Counted from the stretch's first letter, positions 1-10,658 are shown. The stretch: 64,000 nt of DNA from Candidatus Levilactobacillus faecigallinarum (GCA_019113985.1 DXGJ01000009.1:1-64000), one strand, 5' to 3'. The notes: generated by a model from the sequence alone, not told the origin. Numbers and translations: made by a program.

Positions 1-129
1 GACCAACGCAAAGGCATTACGCTGGCCCACCAATCTTAATACTAGCTAGTACCTTAATGATACCAGCTTTTTTTCGCAATTTCGAGTGCGTTGTTTTAGT
101 GCACCCAAAATAATGTTTGTTTCATATAA

Positions 130-166
130 AAAGGCCAACCAAGTCTCTCTGAAATTGGTTGGCCTT
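130..166 (-). terminator. Intrinsic terminator of the usp gene
   Basis: Inverted repeat aaggccaacc...ggttggcctt; T tract when read on the - strand. Confidence 0.75.
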
Positions 167-185
167 TGCATATTCGGTTAAAATT

Positions 186-641
186 TTAGTCTTCATCGGG
201 CATACTAACAACGGTAACGTTTGTATCTGCGTTCCGAACCACGTAAGCGGTGGTTGATCCCAGTAAAATCCGGGAAAGTGCGTCCGTACCGGATTTTCCC
301 ATCGCGATTAAATCAATAGCGTACTTTTCGGGGATGTCCTTGGCGATTAATGGTTTGGTAGCCCCTTTGACCTGTAAACGGGTCACTGGAACGTCTTCTT
401 TTTCGGCAATAGCAACGGCCTTATCCAAAATGGCTTGGCCGCGTTGCTCGTCGTTTTCGAGTAATTCTTTGTAAACTAAGCCAGCGGCCATGCCACCACT
501 GTAGGAGTTGGCACGGCCAGTATCAATAATGTGCAACAAGTATAGTTCGGAATGGAAAACCTTGGCTAGGTCGATTGCGTGGTCAAGTGCACGGTAGGCA
601 TTGTCGGAACCGTCGAGTGGTACGAGAATTTTGCTGTACAT
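186..641 (-). CDS. Universal stress protein, UspA family
   Basis: MYSKILVPLDGSDNAYRALDHA... and GKSGTDALSRILLGSTTAYVVRNA motif; ATG at 641 preceded by AGGAGG (ORF track start 671 is too long). Confidence 0.9.
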   Translation of the reverse strand: MYSKILVPLDGSDNAYRALDHAIDLAKVFHSELYLLHIIDTGRANSYSGGMAAGLVYKELLENDEQRGQAILDKAVAIAEKEDVPVTRLQVKGATKPLIAKDIPEKYAIDLIAMGKSGTDALSRILLGSTTAYVVRNADTNVTVVSMPDED

Positions 642-872
642 AATAGGACCTCCTAGTCGTGTGATGTTCATTTTGATTACTTATGATAATCATTAGTATA
701 TTATAAAATCAATTTGACGTCAATGAACTTTCTAAGACAATTATTTGAAGATATAAACTAGACCGCTTGAATAATGATTAATCTCGTTCGCTATTCCAGA
801 GAAATGTGATAATCTGAAATTGTAAATTATGGGTGTAATCAGCTCCCGTATGGTGAAGGGAAGGGAAACAAT

Positions 873-1499
873 ATGGATGAGAGCATAGCAGGCGTTTATC
901 GGGCATCATTTGACGACAGCAGTCTCCGGATAAGCCACCTTAAGTCGGGTAAATGGGAAACGAATATTTGGCTGTCTGCGATGCAAAGTAGCGTAACCTT
1001 AACTACTGAGGAGCGTGGCTTGAAAGTGGCGATTCGGTATGAGTCCAGAAAAGTAGCATTACGCGTGCTTCCCGGAGAAAGTCGACAAATTGAGTTGGGT
1101 ATGTGTACGTATAACATTGCCTATGTGAACCTGGAAATTCGTGTTGAAATTGTGCAACAACATCAAATTCACGGTATCCAGTTAGTGCCGGATGAGGCAT
1201 ACGGCTATTATCGCGTGATGCAGACGTCTGATCGATTGATATATGGCGAAATTCAATGGGATTTAAAAGCGAATAAAGAAATCTGGCTACCTGCACGTTT
1301 AAGTCAACGGGTTGCTACTTTTAAGGGACGGTTAACGGCGTTGGCAGAAACGGATGACCAGGCAGTGGCTTGGCAACAGGTGGTTGCCCAGGCCAATTTA
1401 AGCCGATTCTCGAAAATCAATCGGGGACTAGTTCTGTCTCTTCAAGCGAGCGGACGTCAGCGGACTTGGCGAGATTTTTTTGTGAGCGACGGTAGTTAA
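873..1499 (+). CDS. Hypothetical protein (208 aa)
   Basis: Long ORF, upstream of a small membrane protein gene. Confidence 0.6.
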   Translation: MDESIAGVYRASFDDSSLRISHLKSGKWETNIWLSAMQSSVTLTTEERGLKVAIRYESRKVALRVLPGESRQIELGMCTYNIAYVNLEIRVEIVQQHQIHGIQLVPDEAYGYYRVMQTSDRLIYGEIQWDLKANKEIWLPARLSQRVATFKGRLTALAETDDQAVAWQQVVAQANLSRFSKINRGLVLSLQASGRQRTWRDFFVSDGS

Positions 1500-1512
1500 T
1501 GGGGGAGTTACA

Positions 1513-1938
1513 ATGAAGATTTTGTTTAAAGCCTACTTGGTGGGACTAGTACCAGGTAGCTTGATTAGTATCATCAGTAACTTTGATGTTGCTCAAGCGA
1601 CAGTGAATTTTAAGCTAAGTTGGTGGAATGTTTATCTGCTGGTAAGCTATCTGGTGTTCTTGCCGTTGCTATATCGTGCACGAGTAAATTTATGGCAGAT
1701 GAGTGATCGTGTGACGAAGCAAGTGACCCAACCACGACCACACGCAGATCAAGAGGCGATGCGGCTAGGGTCGAATTTCGCCAATACTGGTTTATTTGGT
1801 ATGGCTCGAATTGGTGATTTCCGAGGCTCGGAAGGCTGGATTGTCCGCTGGGGGATGAGCTTTGTTTGGCGACTTGCTTGGGTGTTATTTGGCCCCTTTA
1901 TTTATGGGTATAAGTTATGGAAGAAGTCACATGACTAA
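1513..1938 (+). CDS. Small membrane protein, paralogue of 45170-45586
   Basis: MKILFKAYLVGLVPGSLISIISNFDVAQATVNFKLSWWNVYLLVSYLVFLPLL aligns with MKSLLMAYLKGFVPYGLVLAVTNFEVTEASLVFSMSWANAYFLISYLVFFPLL. Confidence 0.75.
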   Translation: MKILFKAYLVGLVPGSLISIISNFDVAQATVNFKLSWWNVYLLVSYLVFLPLLYRARVNLWQMSDRVTKQVTQPRPHADQEAMRLGSNFANTGLFGMARIGDFRGSEGWIVRWGMSFVWRLAWVLFGPFIYGYKLWKKSHD

Positions 1939-1952
1939 GTCGGGAGAAGTAG

Positions 1953-2069
1953 ATGATTGATTGGTTTGATTTAGCGTATTATATTGTATGTTTTTCACTC
2001 TTAGTGGCAGTGGTAGTAGGTGTTGGTTGGCTAGTGTGGAAAATCTTGAAGAGTGTACTAAAGAAATAA
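1953..2069 (+). CDS. Small single-TM protein (38 aa), not in ORF track
   Basis: MIDWFDLAYYIVCFSLLVAVVVGVGWLVWKILKSVLKK; purine-rich gggagaag upstream; directly follows 1513-1938. Confidence 0.55.
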   Translation: MIDWFDLAYYIVCFSLLVAVVVGVGWLVWKILKSVLKK

Positions 2070-2501
2070 CGATTCGGAATAGTTGCAAAAAGTAATTGTT
2101 ATGTAAAAAGCTACCATTTAAGATAATTGAAAAGCGTGCTCCCCATCCGGAAAGCATGGTTTTGATCGTTGACTGGGGACAGTCTTCGTGATATTTGGAA
2201 CTGCTAAATACCTTAGACCGTATCAAACATTCGGCAAAGGTCAGTGGTAATAACGCTGGTTACTAACGATACTGTGGACTAACCGCGTTAACCATTACGT
2301 AACAGATTGCAATATCAGAACTTGGGGTGGAAACGGTCCACGAAAAAGAAGATTGCTACCAACTGTTTCCAGGCGTTTGCTGAAATTGGGAAATCAGGAC
2401 TGAGGATAGGTAAATATCGCGAATGTACAAGGCCAGCAAATAGAGGGGCATGCTTAACCGGGTGCTCGTTTAAGGCAATGATAAACTAAGACAAAATAAA
2501 A

Positions 2502-2526
2502 GGCCGACGAGATCATTTCGTCGGCC
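2502..2526 (-). terminator. Intrinsic terminator of a short - strand transcript
   Basis: ggccgacga-N7-tcgtcggcc, followed on the - strand by TTTTATTTT. Confidence 0.65.
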
Positions 2527-2932
2527 AATCCTGAAGGCTAATCGTTTCCGTTCTCCGCGGAAGCGATGACCTTAAGGCTATTTCGTGTAGCCAAAAAGCA
2601 TCACCCCCTTTCATTTGATGAGGCAAGTCTACTTCGGAATGACGAAAAGTGCAAGTAAAGATACTTTCCTTTGAGTGGTTAGGTCCTATCTATAGAAGTA
2701 AGCTATATAATATAACAGAAGTATTACAGAAAGCTTGTTATGTGTCATTCAGACGACAATCAAAGCATATGGCTTGTTATACTTCTTAATTCTAGCTATA
2801 ATTTATCTGTAATTAAGAGCAGGATATTTATATTTGATTGTTGAAAGAAGAAATTCTTAACAAAGTTTCAAATTTAATGTATACTGTTCTTGCTTGATAG
2901 ATTACATACAATATGTTTGGAGGAAGAAATTT

Positions 2933-4429
2933 ATGCAATCAAGTTTAAAGAAATCCCTTTATTTGGGTCTTGCTGCATTAAGCTTCGGTGCCGTTGCTGC
3001 AACGAGCACTAATGCTTCTGCAAAGTCCTATGCTAAGGCCGGCGCTTACACGACCTTGAAGTCAGACGCTACTACTCGTAACGTTGAAGCTACTGGTACT
3101 AATGCACTTTACACTAAGCCAGGTACTGTTAAAGGTGCTAAGGTTGTTGCTTCTAAGGCTACTATGGCTAAGTTAGCTTCATCCAAGAAGTCAACTGACT
3201 ACTTCCGTGCATACGGTGTCAAGACCACTGACCGTGGTTCTGTTTACTACCGTGTTGTGACGATGGACCAAAAGTACCGTGGCTACGTTTACGGTGGTAA
3301 GACTACCGATGCGTTTGCTGGTGGTATCAAGTCTGCTAACACGACTACTGCTGCTACTGTTTCTAACGATATCAAGGGTAAGGCAGTTTACTTCACTAAC
3401 CCTGGTACTACGAACGTTACATGGAACGCACCTAAGTTCACTCAATACAAGGCATCCAAGAATGTTAAGAACACCACTCCATTTGTCGGTGATGCTTTAA
3501 CTGTGACTGATGCTGTTACCAAGACTCGTGAAGGCTCACTTTACTACTATGTAAAGGATGCTACTAACCCATCTGCTTCTGGCTGGATTTACAGTAAGGC
3601 TATCACTACTGATGCTAACGTTGTATTTAACCAAGCTAAAGACATCAAGGTTAACTTCACCTTTAACGGTAAGACTGTCAAGACTTCCGTAATGCAAAAC
3701 TTAAAGGCAGATGCTAATGGTGCCCAAGGTACTGTTGCTGCCAACGCTGTTGGTACTGCCGTAGGTTACGATGTACTTGCTAAGGCTACTGCCAACAACG
3801 ACGCATGGTTAACTGCTGCTCTTAGTGGTACTGGTTACACTTACGATGGCACTACTTCAGCAAACAAAGCTGCTTTGCTTGCTGCCAAGACTGGTGACAC
3901 TGTTAACTTGACTGTTACCCAAAACGCTGCTGTTACTACGCCAATTTCTCTGATGAGTGCGGCTACTACTACTACCTCTAATGATGCTAAGGCACTTGTT
4001 CGCGCTACTTCAAGTTCCGTTGCATCTCAATACAGTGTAGTTGTTCCTAGCTTAACTTCCGGCTTTAAGGGTGTTAACGGTGCTCCTTACACGTCTGCAG
4101 ATCTTACCACCTTTGCTGGTAGCAACAACCTGAAGACGTTGTACACGAAGACTATCGGTACTGGTAGTGATGCTTACTACTACGAATACAACTTGACTAG
4201 TGCTACTGCTGGTAACTACAGTGCTACTAAGCCAGCTACGCTTGTATACGTTGGTACTAAGGTTAACGGTACTTCTCCAGCTAAGTTAGCTACTAACGAT
4301 GGTGACTCTGTATGGGGTAATGACACTGATTCATCAGTTGCATCTTCATCAACCGCTACTGCTACTTCATCAACCACTGTTGCTACTTCATCAACGAAAG
4401 CAGCTAGTGAAAGTGTTTCTGGTAAGTAG
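2933..4429 (+). CDS. S-layer protein (L. brevis Slp type), copy 1
   Basis: [23 protein letters not shown] signal peptide and N-terminal wall-binding half as in L. brevis S-layer proteins; GGAGG upstream of ATG 2933; Ser/Thr-rich C-terminal tail. Confidence 0.9.
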   Translation: MQSSLKKSLYLGLAALSFGAVAATSTNASAKSYAKAGAYTTLKSDATTRNVEATGTNALYTKPGTVKGAKVVASKATMAKLASSKKSTDYFRAYGVKTTDRGSVYYRVVTMDQKYRGYVYGGKTTDAFAGGIKSANTTTAATVSNDIKGKAVYFTNPGTTNVTWNAPKFTQYKASKNVKNTTPFVGDALTVTDAVTKTREGSLYYYVKDATNPSASGWIYSKAITTDANVVFNQAKDIKVNFTFNGKTVKTSVMQNLKADANGAQGTVAANAVGTAVGYDVLAKATANNDAWLTAALSGTGYTYDGTTSANKAALLAAKTGDTVNLTVTQNAAVTTPISLMSAATTTTSNDAKALVRATSSSVASQYSVVVPSLTSGFKGVNGAPYTSADLTTFAGSNNLKTLYTKTIGTGSDAYYYEYNLTSATAGNYSATKPATLVYVGTKVNGTSPAKLATNDGDSVWGNDTDSSVASSSTATATSSTTVATSSTKAASESVSGK

Positions 4430-4455
4430 TATAGTTATTTAAAAATAACTTTTTG

Positions 4456-4488
4456 AAAAGAGCGAGCCCATATGGTTCGCTCTTTTTA
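4456..4488 (+). terminator. Intrinsic terminator after S-layer gene 1
   Basis: aaaagagcgagcc...ggttcgctcttttt. Confidence 0.8.
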
Positions 4489-4570
4489 TTTTCTTAAAAT
4501 GCTTTTTTTAAAGTATGATAAAATTTAGTAGTTATGGTTTTGTATACGTGTTTATATTACATAAATTGAG

Positions 4571-7213
4571 GTGCGCGTTTTGAAGAATAAGGGGAAAAGG
4601 TACCCGACAACAAATAAATTTTGGCTATATTTAATTTCTTTCTTGGTCCCGACTACTTTGATGACTATGTATTTTATAAGTCGTCACATGGCCCCGTTTG
4701 GATCAAGTAGTTTGTTAACTATTGATTTGGGCCAGCAATATATTGATTTTTTTGCTTATTTTCGTCATGCAATATTGCATGATCCTAGTTCGCTGATATA
4801 CTCCTTTTCCAATGGATTAGGTGGGGAAATGATTGGAACTTGGGCTTACTATTTGTTTAGTCCACTTAACTGGATTCTATTATTCTTCCCTGGAACTACA
4901 TTGACATCTGGTATCTTCTTAATGACCGTTGTTAAGTATGGTCTTGCAGGATTAAGCTTCTTTTGGCTAATGCAGAGAACCGTTAGACCACGCTTTTGGT
5001 TATCGTTAACCTTTTCTACAGCATATGCAATGATGGGGTGGACGGTTGCTAATCAATTAAACTTAATGTGGTTGGATGCAGTAATCCTGTTACCTATAAT
5101 TTTTTATGGTTTAACGGAGTTGATTGATAAAGGGAAATGGCGATTGTACGTTGCTTGGTTAACGGCAATGTTGATAATCAATTATTATATGGCATATATG
5201 ATATGCTTTTTCTTAGTTTTATCCTTCATTTGGCTTGTGGCAGACAGATTTACGGACTGGAAAACGATGAAGCAACAATTGCTAAGGTTCATTGTGCGGT
5301 CTACTATTAGTGGCCTTTTAGCATCGACTATTTTATTACCAACGGTTTGGTCACTGGCACAGAGTAAGGCGCAATATACGTTAACCAGTTATAAATGGGA
5401 TTTTGAATATTTTCCACCAGCAATGTTTATCAAATTTTTTATGGGTGTCTTTAACTTTAATCAAATGTTTGCAGGATATCCAAATCTTTTCGTTGGATCG
5501 ATTGTGGTAATTGGTAGTTTCCTATTCTTCTTCAACAAAAATTTTAGCGTTCGTAGCAGAATTGTTGCCGGAATTATTACCTTATTTTATTTTCTTTCTC
5601 TGAGTTTCCGTCCCTTGATACTATTGTGGCATGCAGGACAGTTCCCGACAGGATATACTTTCCGCTTTTCTTTTGTGGTTTGTTTTTGGCTATTCTGGTT
5701 GGCAGCGCAAACGATATCGGAAGAATTTAAACCAACAAAATGGGGAATTATATCGTTTTCTGTGGTTACATTAATCACTTGTTTATATATAGGGGTGAAC
5801 CTCAAAGAATTTAGTGCATTAAAACCACTTCATTTTATTATGGGAATGGTGTTTGTTGTTGTTCTGGCTGTGTTACTTCTTTTACCGATAAGGTGGAAAT
5901 CAAAGTTTGTGGTTGTGTGTGTCATAAGCACTTTAGAGATATTCTTAAATGCTGCCCTGTCTTTAAATGAAATTGGTTATCTTCAGGTGAAAGATTATTC
6001 TCAATATACGAAAGAGTTACAGAGTTTGGTTAGCAGAGTTCAGCGAAACGACTCCAGTTTTTATCGAATTGGTAAAACTTTCTTAAGAGATAATGATGAT
6101 CCCTATCAAGCCAACTTTAATAGTGGTGCGGTTTCTTCTTCGGCGCTAACTAAAGATACAGCAACGTTTATGGGACGATTGGGAAATCCAGATGGAAGTA
6201 TATTTGTTGAGTATAGTAATGGAACTCTAATTAGTGATGCGTTGCTTGATATGAAGTATTACTTCCAACCGAATCAATCAATAGGTATAGAAAGCTATCA
6301 AACTAAGTTGCCCGTCTCCAGTAATAGATTTGATTTATCGGAGTATAAGGAAGTGCATCGTGATAAACAAGCCATAACCTACCGAAATGATTTGGCATTA
6401 CCACTTGGTTATTTAGCAAGTCCAGACGTTATTTCACTAAAAGCTATTGACTCCAATCCAGCTGAGTTTCAAGCAGATTGGTTGTCTGCTTTAACTGGAC
6501 AAGCTAGTTCAAAAACGGTGTTTACTAATCAAAAATTCGATCATACAGAGTTTACTAACATTTATCCAGTGAAAAAATTGAATGGTTCTATGCTTAAGAA
6601 AATAGATAAGAGAAAAGAATCAACGGGTGTTGTAACGACAACGTTTACTCCTAAGCCCAATTCGGTCTACTATATTACATTCGGACCAGATACTAATTTT
6701 AAAGCCGCCAGATTTATTGTGAATGGGACAGAGATTAATGAAAAAAGGGCTTATCGAAATCCAATATTAATAAGTGCATCTGGAAAGGATTCAAATGAAA
6801 CGCAGACGTTGCAAATTCAACTAAATCGTAAATCTATGAAACTTCAAGACTTCAAACTGTATCGTTTAGACCTTGATAAGTATCGAAGTACTATGAAGGA
6901 ATTAAAGAAACACCCTTGGAATTTAACGAAGCATACAAGTCGCTATTTAAGTGGAACTATTACCAGTCCAAGAAGAGGAGATGTTTTAAACACATCTATT
7001 CCATATTCTCAAGGATGGCATGTAAAGTTGAATGGACATTCGGTTAAGACATATAAGACGGTTGATATGTTTACGGCTGTAAAGTTAGATAAGGGTGCTA
7101 ACAAAGTTACGTTTAGTTACTGGCCACCATACTTGAATGTTGGGATAATATTAAGTTCAGTAACTTTAGTGGGATTATCAATAGAAGAATATTTAAGAAA
7201 ACGACAAGATTAA
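4571..7213 (+). CDS. YfhO family polytopic membrane protein (putative GT-C transferase)
   Basis: 880 aa, many TM segments, YfhO-like features (FGSSSLLTIDLGQQYIDFFAYFRH, C-terminal GWHVKLNG, YWPPYLNVGIILS); paired with a CsbB-like GT2. Confidence 0.85.
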   Translation: MRVLKNKGKRYPTTNKFWLYLISFLVPTTLMTMYFISRHMAPFGSSSLLTIDLGQQYIDFFAYFRHAILHDPSSLIYSFSNGLGGEMIGTWAYYLFSPLNWILLFFPGTTLTSGIFLMTVVKYGLAGLSFFWLMQRTVRPRFWLSLTFSTAYAMMGWTVANQLNLMWLDAVILLPIIFYGLTELIDKGKWRLYVAWLTAMLIINYYMAYMICFFLVLSFIWLVADRFTDWKTMKQQLLRFIVRSTISGLLASTILLPTVWSLAQSKAQYTLTSYKWDFEYFPPAMFIKFFMGVFNFNQMFAGYPNLFVGSIVVIGSFLFFFNKNFSVRSRIVAGIITLFYFLSLSFRPLILLWHAGQFPTGYTFRFSFVVCFWLFWLAAQTISEEFKPTKWGIISFSVVTLITCLYIGVNLKEFSALKPLHFIMGMVFVVVLAVLLLLPIRWKSKFVVVCVISTLEIFLNAALSLNEIGYLQVKDYSQYTKELQSLVSRVQRNDSSFYRIGKTFLRDNDDPYQANFNSGAVSSSALTKDTATFMGRLGNPDGSIFVEYSNGTLISDALLDMKYYFQPNQSIGIESYQTKLPVSSNRFDLSEYKEVHRDKQAITYRNDLALPLGYLASPDVISLKAIDSNPAEFQADWLSALTGQASSKTVFTNQKFDHTEFTNIYPVKKLNGSMLKKIDKRKESTGVVTTTFTPKPNSVYYITFGPDTNFKAARFIVNGTEINEKRAYRNPILISASGKDSNETQTLQIQLNRKSMKLQDFKLYRLDLDKYRSTMKELKKHPWNLTKHTSRYLSGTITSPRRGDVLNTSIPYSQGWHVKLNGHSVKTYKTVDMFTAVKLDKGANKVTFSYWPPYLNVGIILSSVTLVGLSIEEYLRKRQD

Positions 7214-7349
7214 ATAGATGGTTTTTAAGTTTTAAAACTAATTGAATATAAAACAAACGGGTTTCTAATAAATTGACGCTTGATTTATTTAGAAATCCTT
7301 TTTTATAAAATTTAATCCCGGATTTAATTAGGATATGGAGTAATAAATT

Positions 7350-8291
7350 ATGAAAAAATTGAGTATAGTGGTCCCTTGCTACAATGAAGAAGAGTCAGTG
7401 ACGTTATTTTTTAGTACGGTTAAAGAAGTTATTAATAAAATAAACAGTGATAGAAAAGTTATAGTTCCGGAGTACATTTTTATAGATGACGGTTCTTCTG
7501 ATGATACGTTAAAAGAAATAAAAAAATTGAATAAGCAATTTCCAGATGTAGTTCATTATCAGTCATTTTCTCGTAACTTTGGAAAAGAGTCAGCGCTATT
7601 TTCAGGTCTTGAAAAGTCTACAGGGGATTATGTTGTTGTTATGGATGTGGACTTACAGGATCCGCCGGAATTATTATCTAAAATGCTAAGTCTAATTCAG
7701 AACTCGGATTATGATTGTGTTGGGACTATTCAGAAAGAACGTCTTGGTCAGAGTAAACTTAGAGCATTTTTATCGTCTAGCTTTTATAAAGTGGTTAATA
7801 AGGTGTCGGATGTTTACATCGAGCCTAATGCACGAGACTATAGGATAATGACAAGGAAGTTTGTAAACGAAGTGTTGGCGTTACCTGAATTTAATAGATT
7901 CTCTAAGGGAATATTTAGTTGGGTTGGGTTTAAAACAACTTATATAACTTATGAGAGTCAGCCTCGTGTGGCTGGAAAAACGCATTGGAGCTTACAACAA
8001 TTGTTTGCATACTCTATCGAAGGGATTATTGATTTCTCTGATGTACCATTAAAATTAGCAACATGGGTTGGAAGCATTTCATTTATTTTATCGATTTTGG
8101 GATTGATATTCGTTATTGTAAGAGCCCTTACCGTGGGAGGATCTGCGGCGGGATGGCCTTCTCTAGTTGTGATAATTTTGTTGGTTGGTGGAATTCAATT
8201 GTTTTGTTTAGGCATATTAGGCCAGTATATTAGTAAGATATATTTAGAAACTAAACATAGACCGATATATATTGTGCGGGAAGATGCCTAA
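7350..8291 (+). CDS. Family 2 glycosyltransferase, CsbB/GtrB-like (polyprenyl-phosphate glycosyltransferase)
   Basis: KKLSIVVPCYNEEESV, FIDDGSSDDTL, VVMDVDLQDPPE, two C-terminal TM helices. Confidence 0.9.
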   Translation: MKKLSIVVPCYNEEESVTLFFSTVKEVINKINSDRKVIVPEYIFIDDGSSDDTLKEIKKLNKQFPDVVHYQSFSRNFGKESALFSGLEKSTGDYVVVMDVDLQDPPELLSKMLSLIQNSDYDCVGTIQKERLGQSKLRAFLSSSFYKVVNKVSDVYIEPNARDYRIMTRKFVNEVLALPEFNRFSKGIFSWVGFKTTYITYESQPRVAGKTHWSLQQLFAYSIEGIIDFSDVPLKLATWVGSISFILSILGLIFVIVRALTVGGSAAGWPSLVVIILLVGGIQLFCLGILGQYISKIYLETKHRPIYIVREDA

Positions 8292-8460
8292 TAAATTAGG
8301 AGAATTGAAGATAAATGTATTGGATAGTGATTAAGTAGGCGATGTTTTTTCGACTGTGTATGTTCAAGAATAATGATGGTATCAGGCACTTAAACTAGCG
8401 TTAAGATTAACCGTGTATATTATGAGGTACTCCAAACATAATAACTTGACTGTACTTAAG

Positions 8461-8495
8461 AAGGCCCCATTCCTGTAGTCGGAATGGGGCCTTTA
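8461..8495 (+). terminator. Intrinsic terminator
   Basis: aaggccccattcc...ggaatggggccttt. Confidence 0.8.
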
Positions 8496-8807
8496 CTTTT
8501 TAGCTGGCTAAGTCTTTACTGAATTATTACAGAAACGAAACAATTTAAGAAATCGTTAAGGCTAAATGGGGGATTTGCATAATTTACAGAGTATGTGAAT
8601 CGCTCGTGATGGTAATCGTTATCCTGCTTTAAAACAGCGAGATGGTCGACTAACACTAAATCAGCGATTAACGGGTGGATATTTTTGTGATAGAAACCTT
8701 AAACATGTTAAGACTTTATGACTTATCGTTTTAGGGAGGAATTCTTTGATATACTGATTGCGTTCTCAGGAATTACAATTTTTTACTTTCGAAGGAGATC
8801 ATACATT

Positions 8808-10199
8808 ATGCAATCAAGTTTAAAGAAATCTCTATACTTAGGCTTAGCTGCATTAAGCTTTGGCGCCGTTGCAACGGTATCCACCACTGCTTCCGCTAAA
8901 TCTTATGCCACTGCTGGTGCCTATTCAACATTAACTACTGACGCAACGACTCGTAACGTTGAAGCCACTGGGACTAACGCACTCTACACCAAGCCAGGGA
9001 CTGTTAAGGGTGCCAAGGTGGTTGCTTCTAAGGCCACGATGGCAACGTTAGCTTCATCCAAGAAGTCCGCTAACTACTTCCGGGCTTACGGTGTGAAGAC
9101 CACGAACCGTGGTTCCGTTTACTACCGTGTTGTTTCAATGGATGGCAAGTACCGTGGTTACGTTTACGGTGGTAAGACTTCTGGCACCTTCGCTGGTGGT
9201 ATCAAGTCTGCTGACACGACCACGACGGCAACTACGCCAACTAAGACGACTGGTTACTACCTGAAGGATGTTACCAAGAACACCCTGTGGACGGCACCTA
9301 AATACACCCAATACAAGGCAAGCAAGGTTAGCCTGTACGGTGTAAGCTCAACTGACAAGTTTACGGTTGATTCCGCCGCTACTAAGACGCGTGAAGGCTC
9401 CCTGTACTATCACGTAACTGACGCGAACAACACCAAGATTAGTGGTTGGATCTACGCTGGTAAGGGATACGATGCTTCTGCAACGACCCAAGACTTGGGT
9501 GGCCTGTCATTGACCATGTCTGATGCTTCCGCAACCTCCGACAACAGTGTTAAGGTCGTTTACCGTGACGCAAGCAAGACGCAAGTAAGTACCGCTACTT
9601 GGATTACCTCTGCATCTGACACCAAGGCCGGTGCTACCGTCGCAACCACGGCCACTAACGCTGCCGGAACGACTTTAGCTGACTTCGTAACAAACTCACT
9701 GCCTTCTGGCTACGCTACTTCTGGCACGGTTGACACGAGCTCTGCAGAATACGGCAACACGGTTTATGTTGATGTTGTCTCTGCCGCAACTTCTAAGGTT
9801 CAGTTAGTTGCTGACACCGTTGACAACACGGCTTCGACTAGCGACAACGCTGTATCAAGCACGTTATCCGATGGCGCAAAGCTGTCCTCCAGTGATCTCT
9901 CCGCAACGTTAAGCGCTGCTGGTGTTAAGGCTTTGACTGGGACCAAGGGTGACACGATTGGCGCAACTAACTTGAGCACGATCTCTGACGCCTTTGGGAC
10001 TGCCAGCATCACTGGCACCAAGACTTACTACGCCGCTGACGGTACGGCTTACCACTACGAATTCACTTATGAACCAACGAACTTCACTAGTGATAACCGG
10101 ACGGCCACTTACGGTGACACGTTGACCGCTAGCTTTAAGGCTGTCTTGACTAAGGGTGCTCCTAGCGCATCTTCATCTGACACGACTTGGATTGCTTAA
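8808..10199 (+). CDS. S-layer protein (L. brevis Slp type), copy 2
   Basis: N-terminal half nearly identical to copy 1, divergent C-terminal half; AAGGAG upstream of ATG 8808. Confidence 0.9.
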   Translation: MQSSLKKSLYLGLAALSFGAVATVSTTASAKSYATAGAYSTLTTDATTRNVEATGTNALYTKPGTVKGAKVVASKATMATLASSKKSANYFRAYGVKTTNRGSVYYRVVSMDGKYRGYVYGGKTSGTFAGGIKSADTTTTATTPTKTTGYYLKDVTKNTLWTAPKYTQYKASKVSLYGVSSTDKFTVDSAATKTREGSLYYHVTDANNTKISGWIYAGKGYDASATTQDLGGLSLTMSDASATSDNSVKVVYRDASKTQVSTATWITSASDTKAGATVATTATNAAGTTLADFVTNSLPSGYATSGTVDTSSAEYGNTVYVDVVSAATSKVQLVADTVDNTASTSDNAVSSTLSDGAKLSSSDLSATLSAAGVKALTGTKGDTIGATNLSTISDAFGTASITGTKTYYAADGTAYHYEFTYEPTNFTSDNRTATYGDTLTASFKAVLTKGAPSASSSDTTWIA

Positions 10200-10223
10200 G
10201 GTAACTGTATAATTTAAAATGAT

Positions 10224-10252
10224 GCAATTGGAATAGTGTTAGTTTTCCAATT
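10224..10252 (+). terminator. Putative intrinsic terminator after S-layer gene 2
   Basis: caattgga...tccaattg followed by T-rich tract. Confidence 0.55.
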
Positions 10253-10313
10253 GTATTATTTTTGAAACGAACACACTATTTGCAGGTTTTGTAATTAAAA
10301 GGAGATGTAAACA

Positions 10314-10658
10314 ATGGTGTCAGTTGATGAAAGATTTGCTGCAATTTCTATTTTACTCAGGCTTCGGGATGCCGGGAATATAAAGATGAATTTATTTATC
10401 GATAGAAAAGTTGTTGCTAGTATGCACGGAAAGAAAATTGCTATGGCAGAGTGCAGAGTTAGAATTGTAGAAAATTCGTACGCAAATGGTTATGATATTA
10501 ATATTATGTGGGAAGATTCGAATGAGACAGCGGATTATAAAAATTTAGGCCTTTATCAGAACTATAATACCGCTTTCCAAAAAATTACTTATGATGAATC
10601 GACGGATTCTCTTATTATTTATGGTGAGAAAGGTATAACAATTAAAATTATGTTGTGA
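10314..10658 (+). CDS. Hypothetical protein (114 aa)
   Basis: ORF with aaaaggaga RBS. Confidence 0.6.
   Translation: MVSVDERFAAISILLRLRDAGNIKMNLFIDRKVVASMHGKKIAMAECRVRIVENSYANGYDINIMWEDSNETADYKNLGLYQNYNTAFQKITYDESTDSLIIYGEKGITIKIML

Noticed and set aside
2307-2489. 60-aa ORF
   Set aside because: No RBS, no recognisable pattern; likely chance ORF in intergenic DNA.
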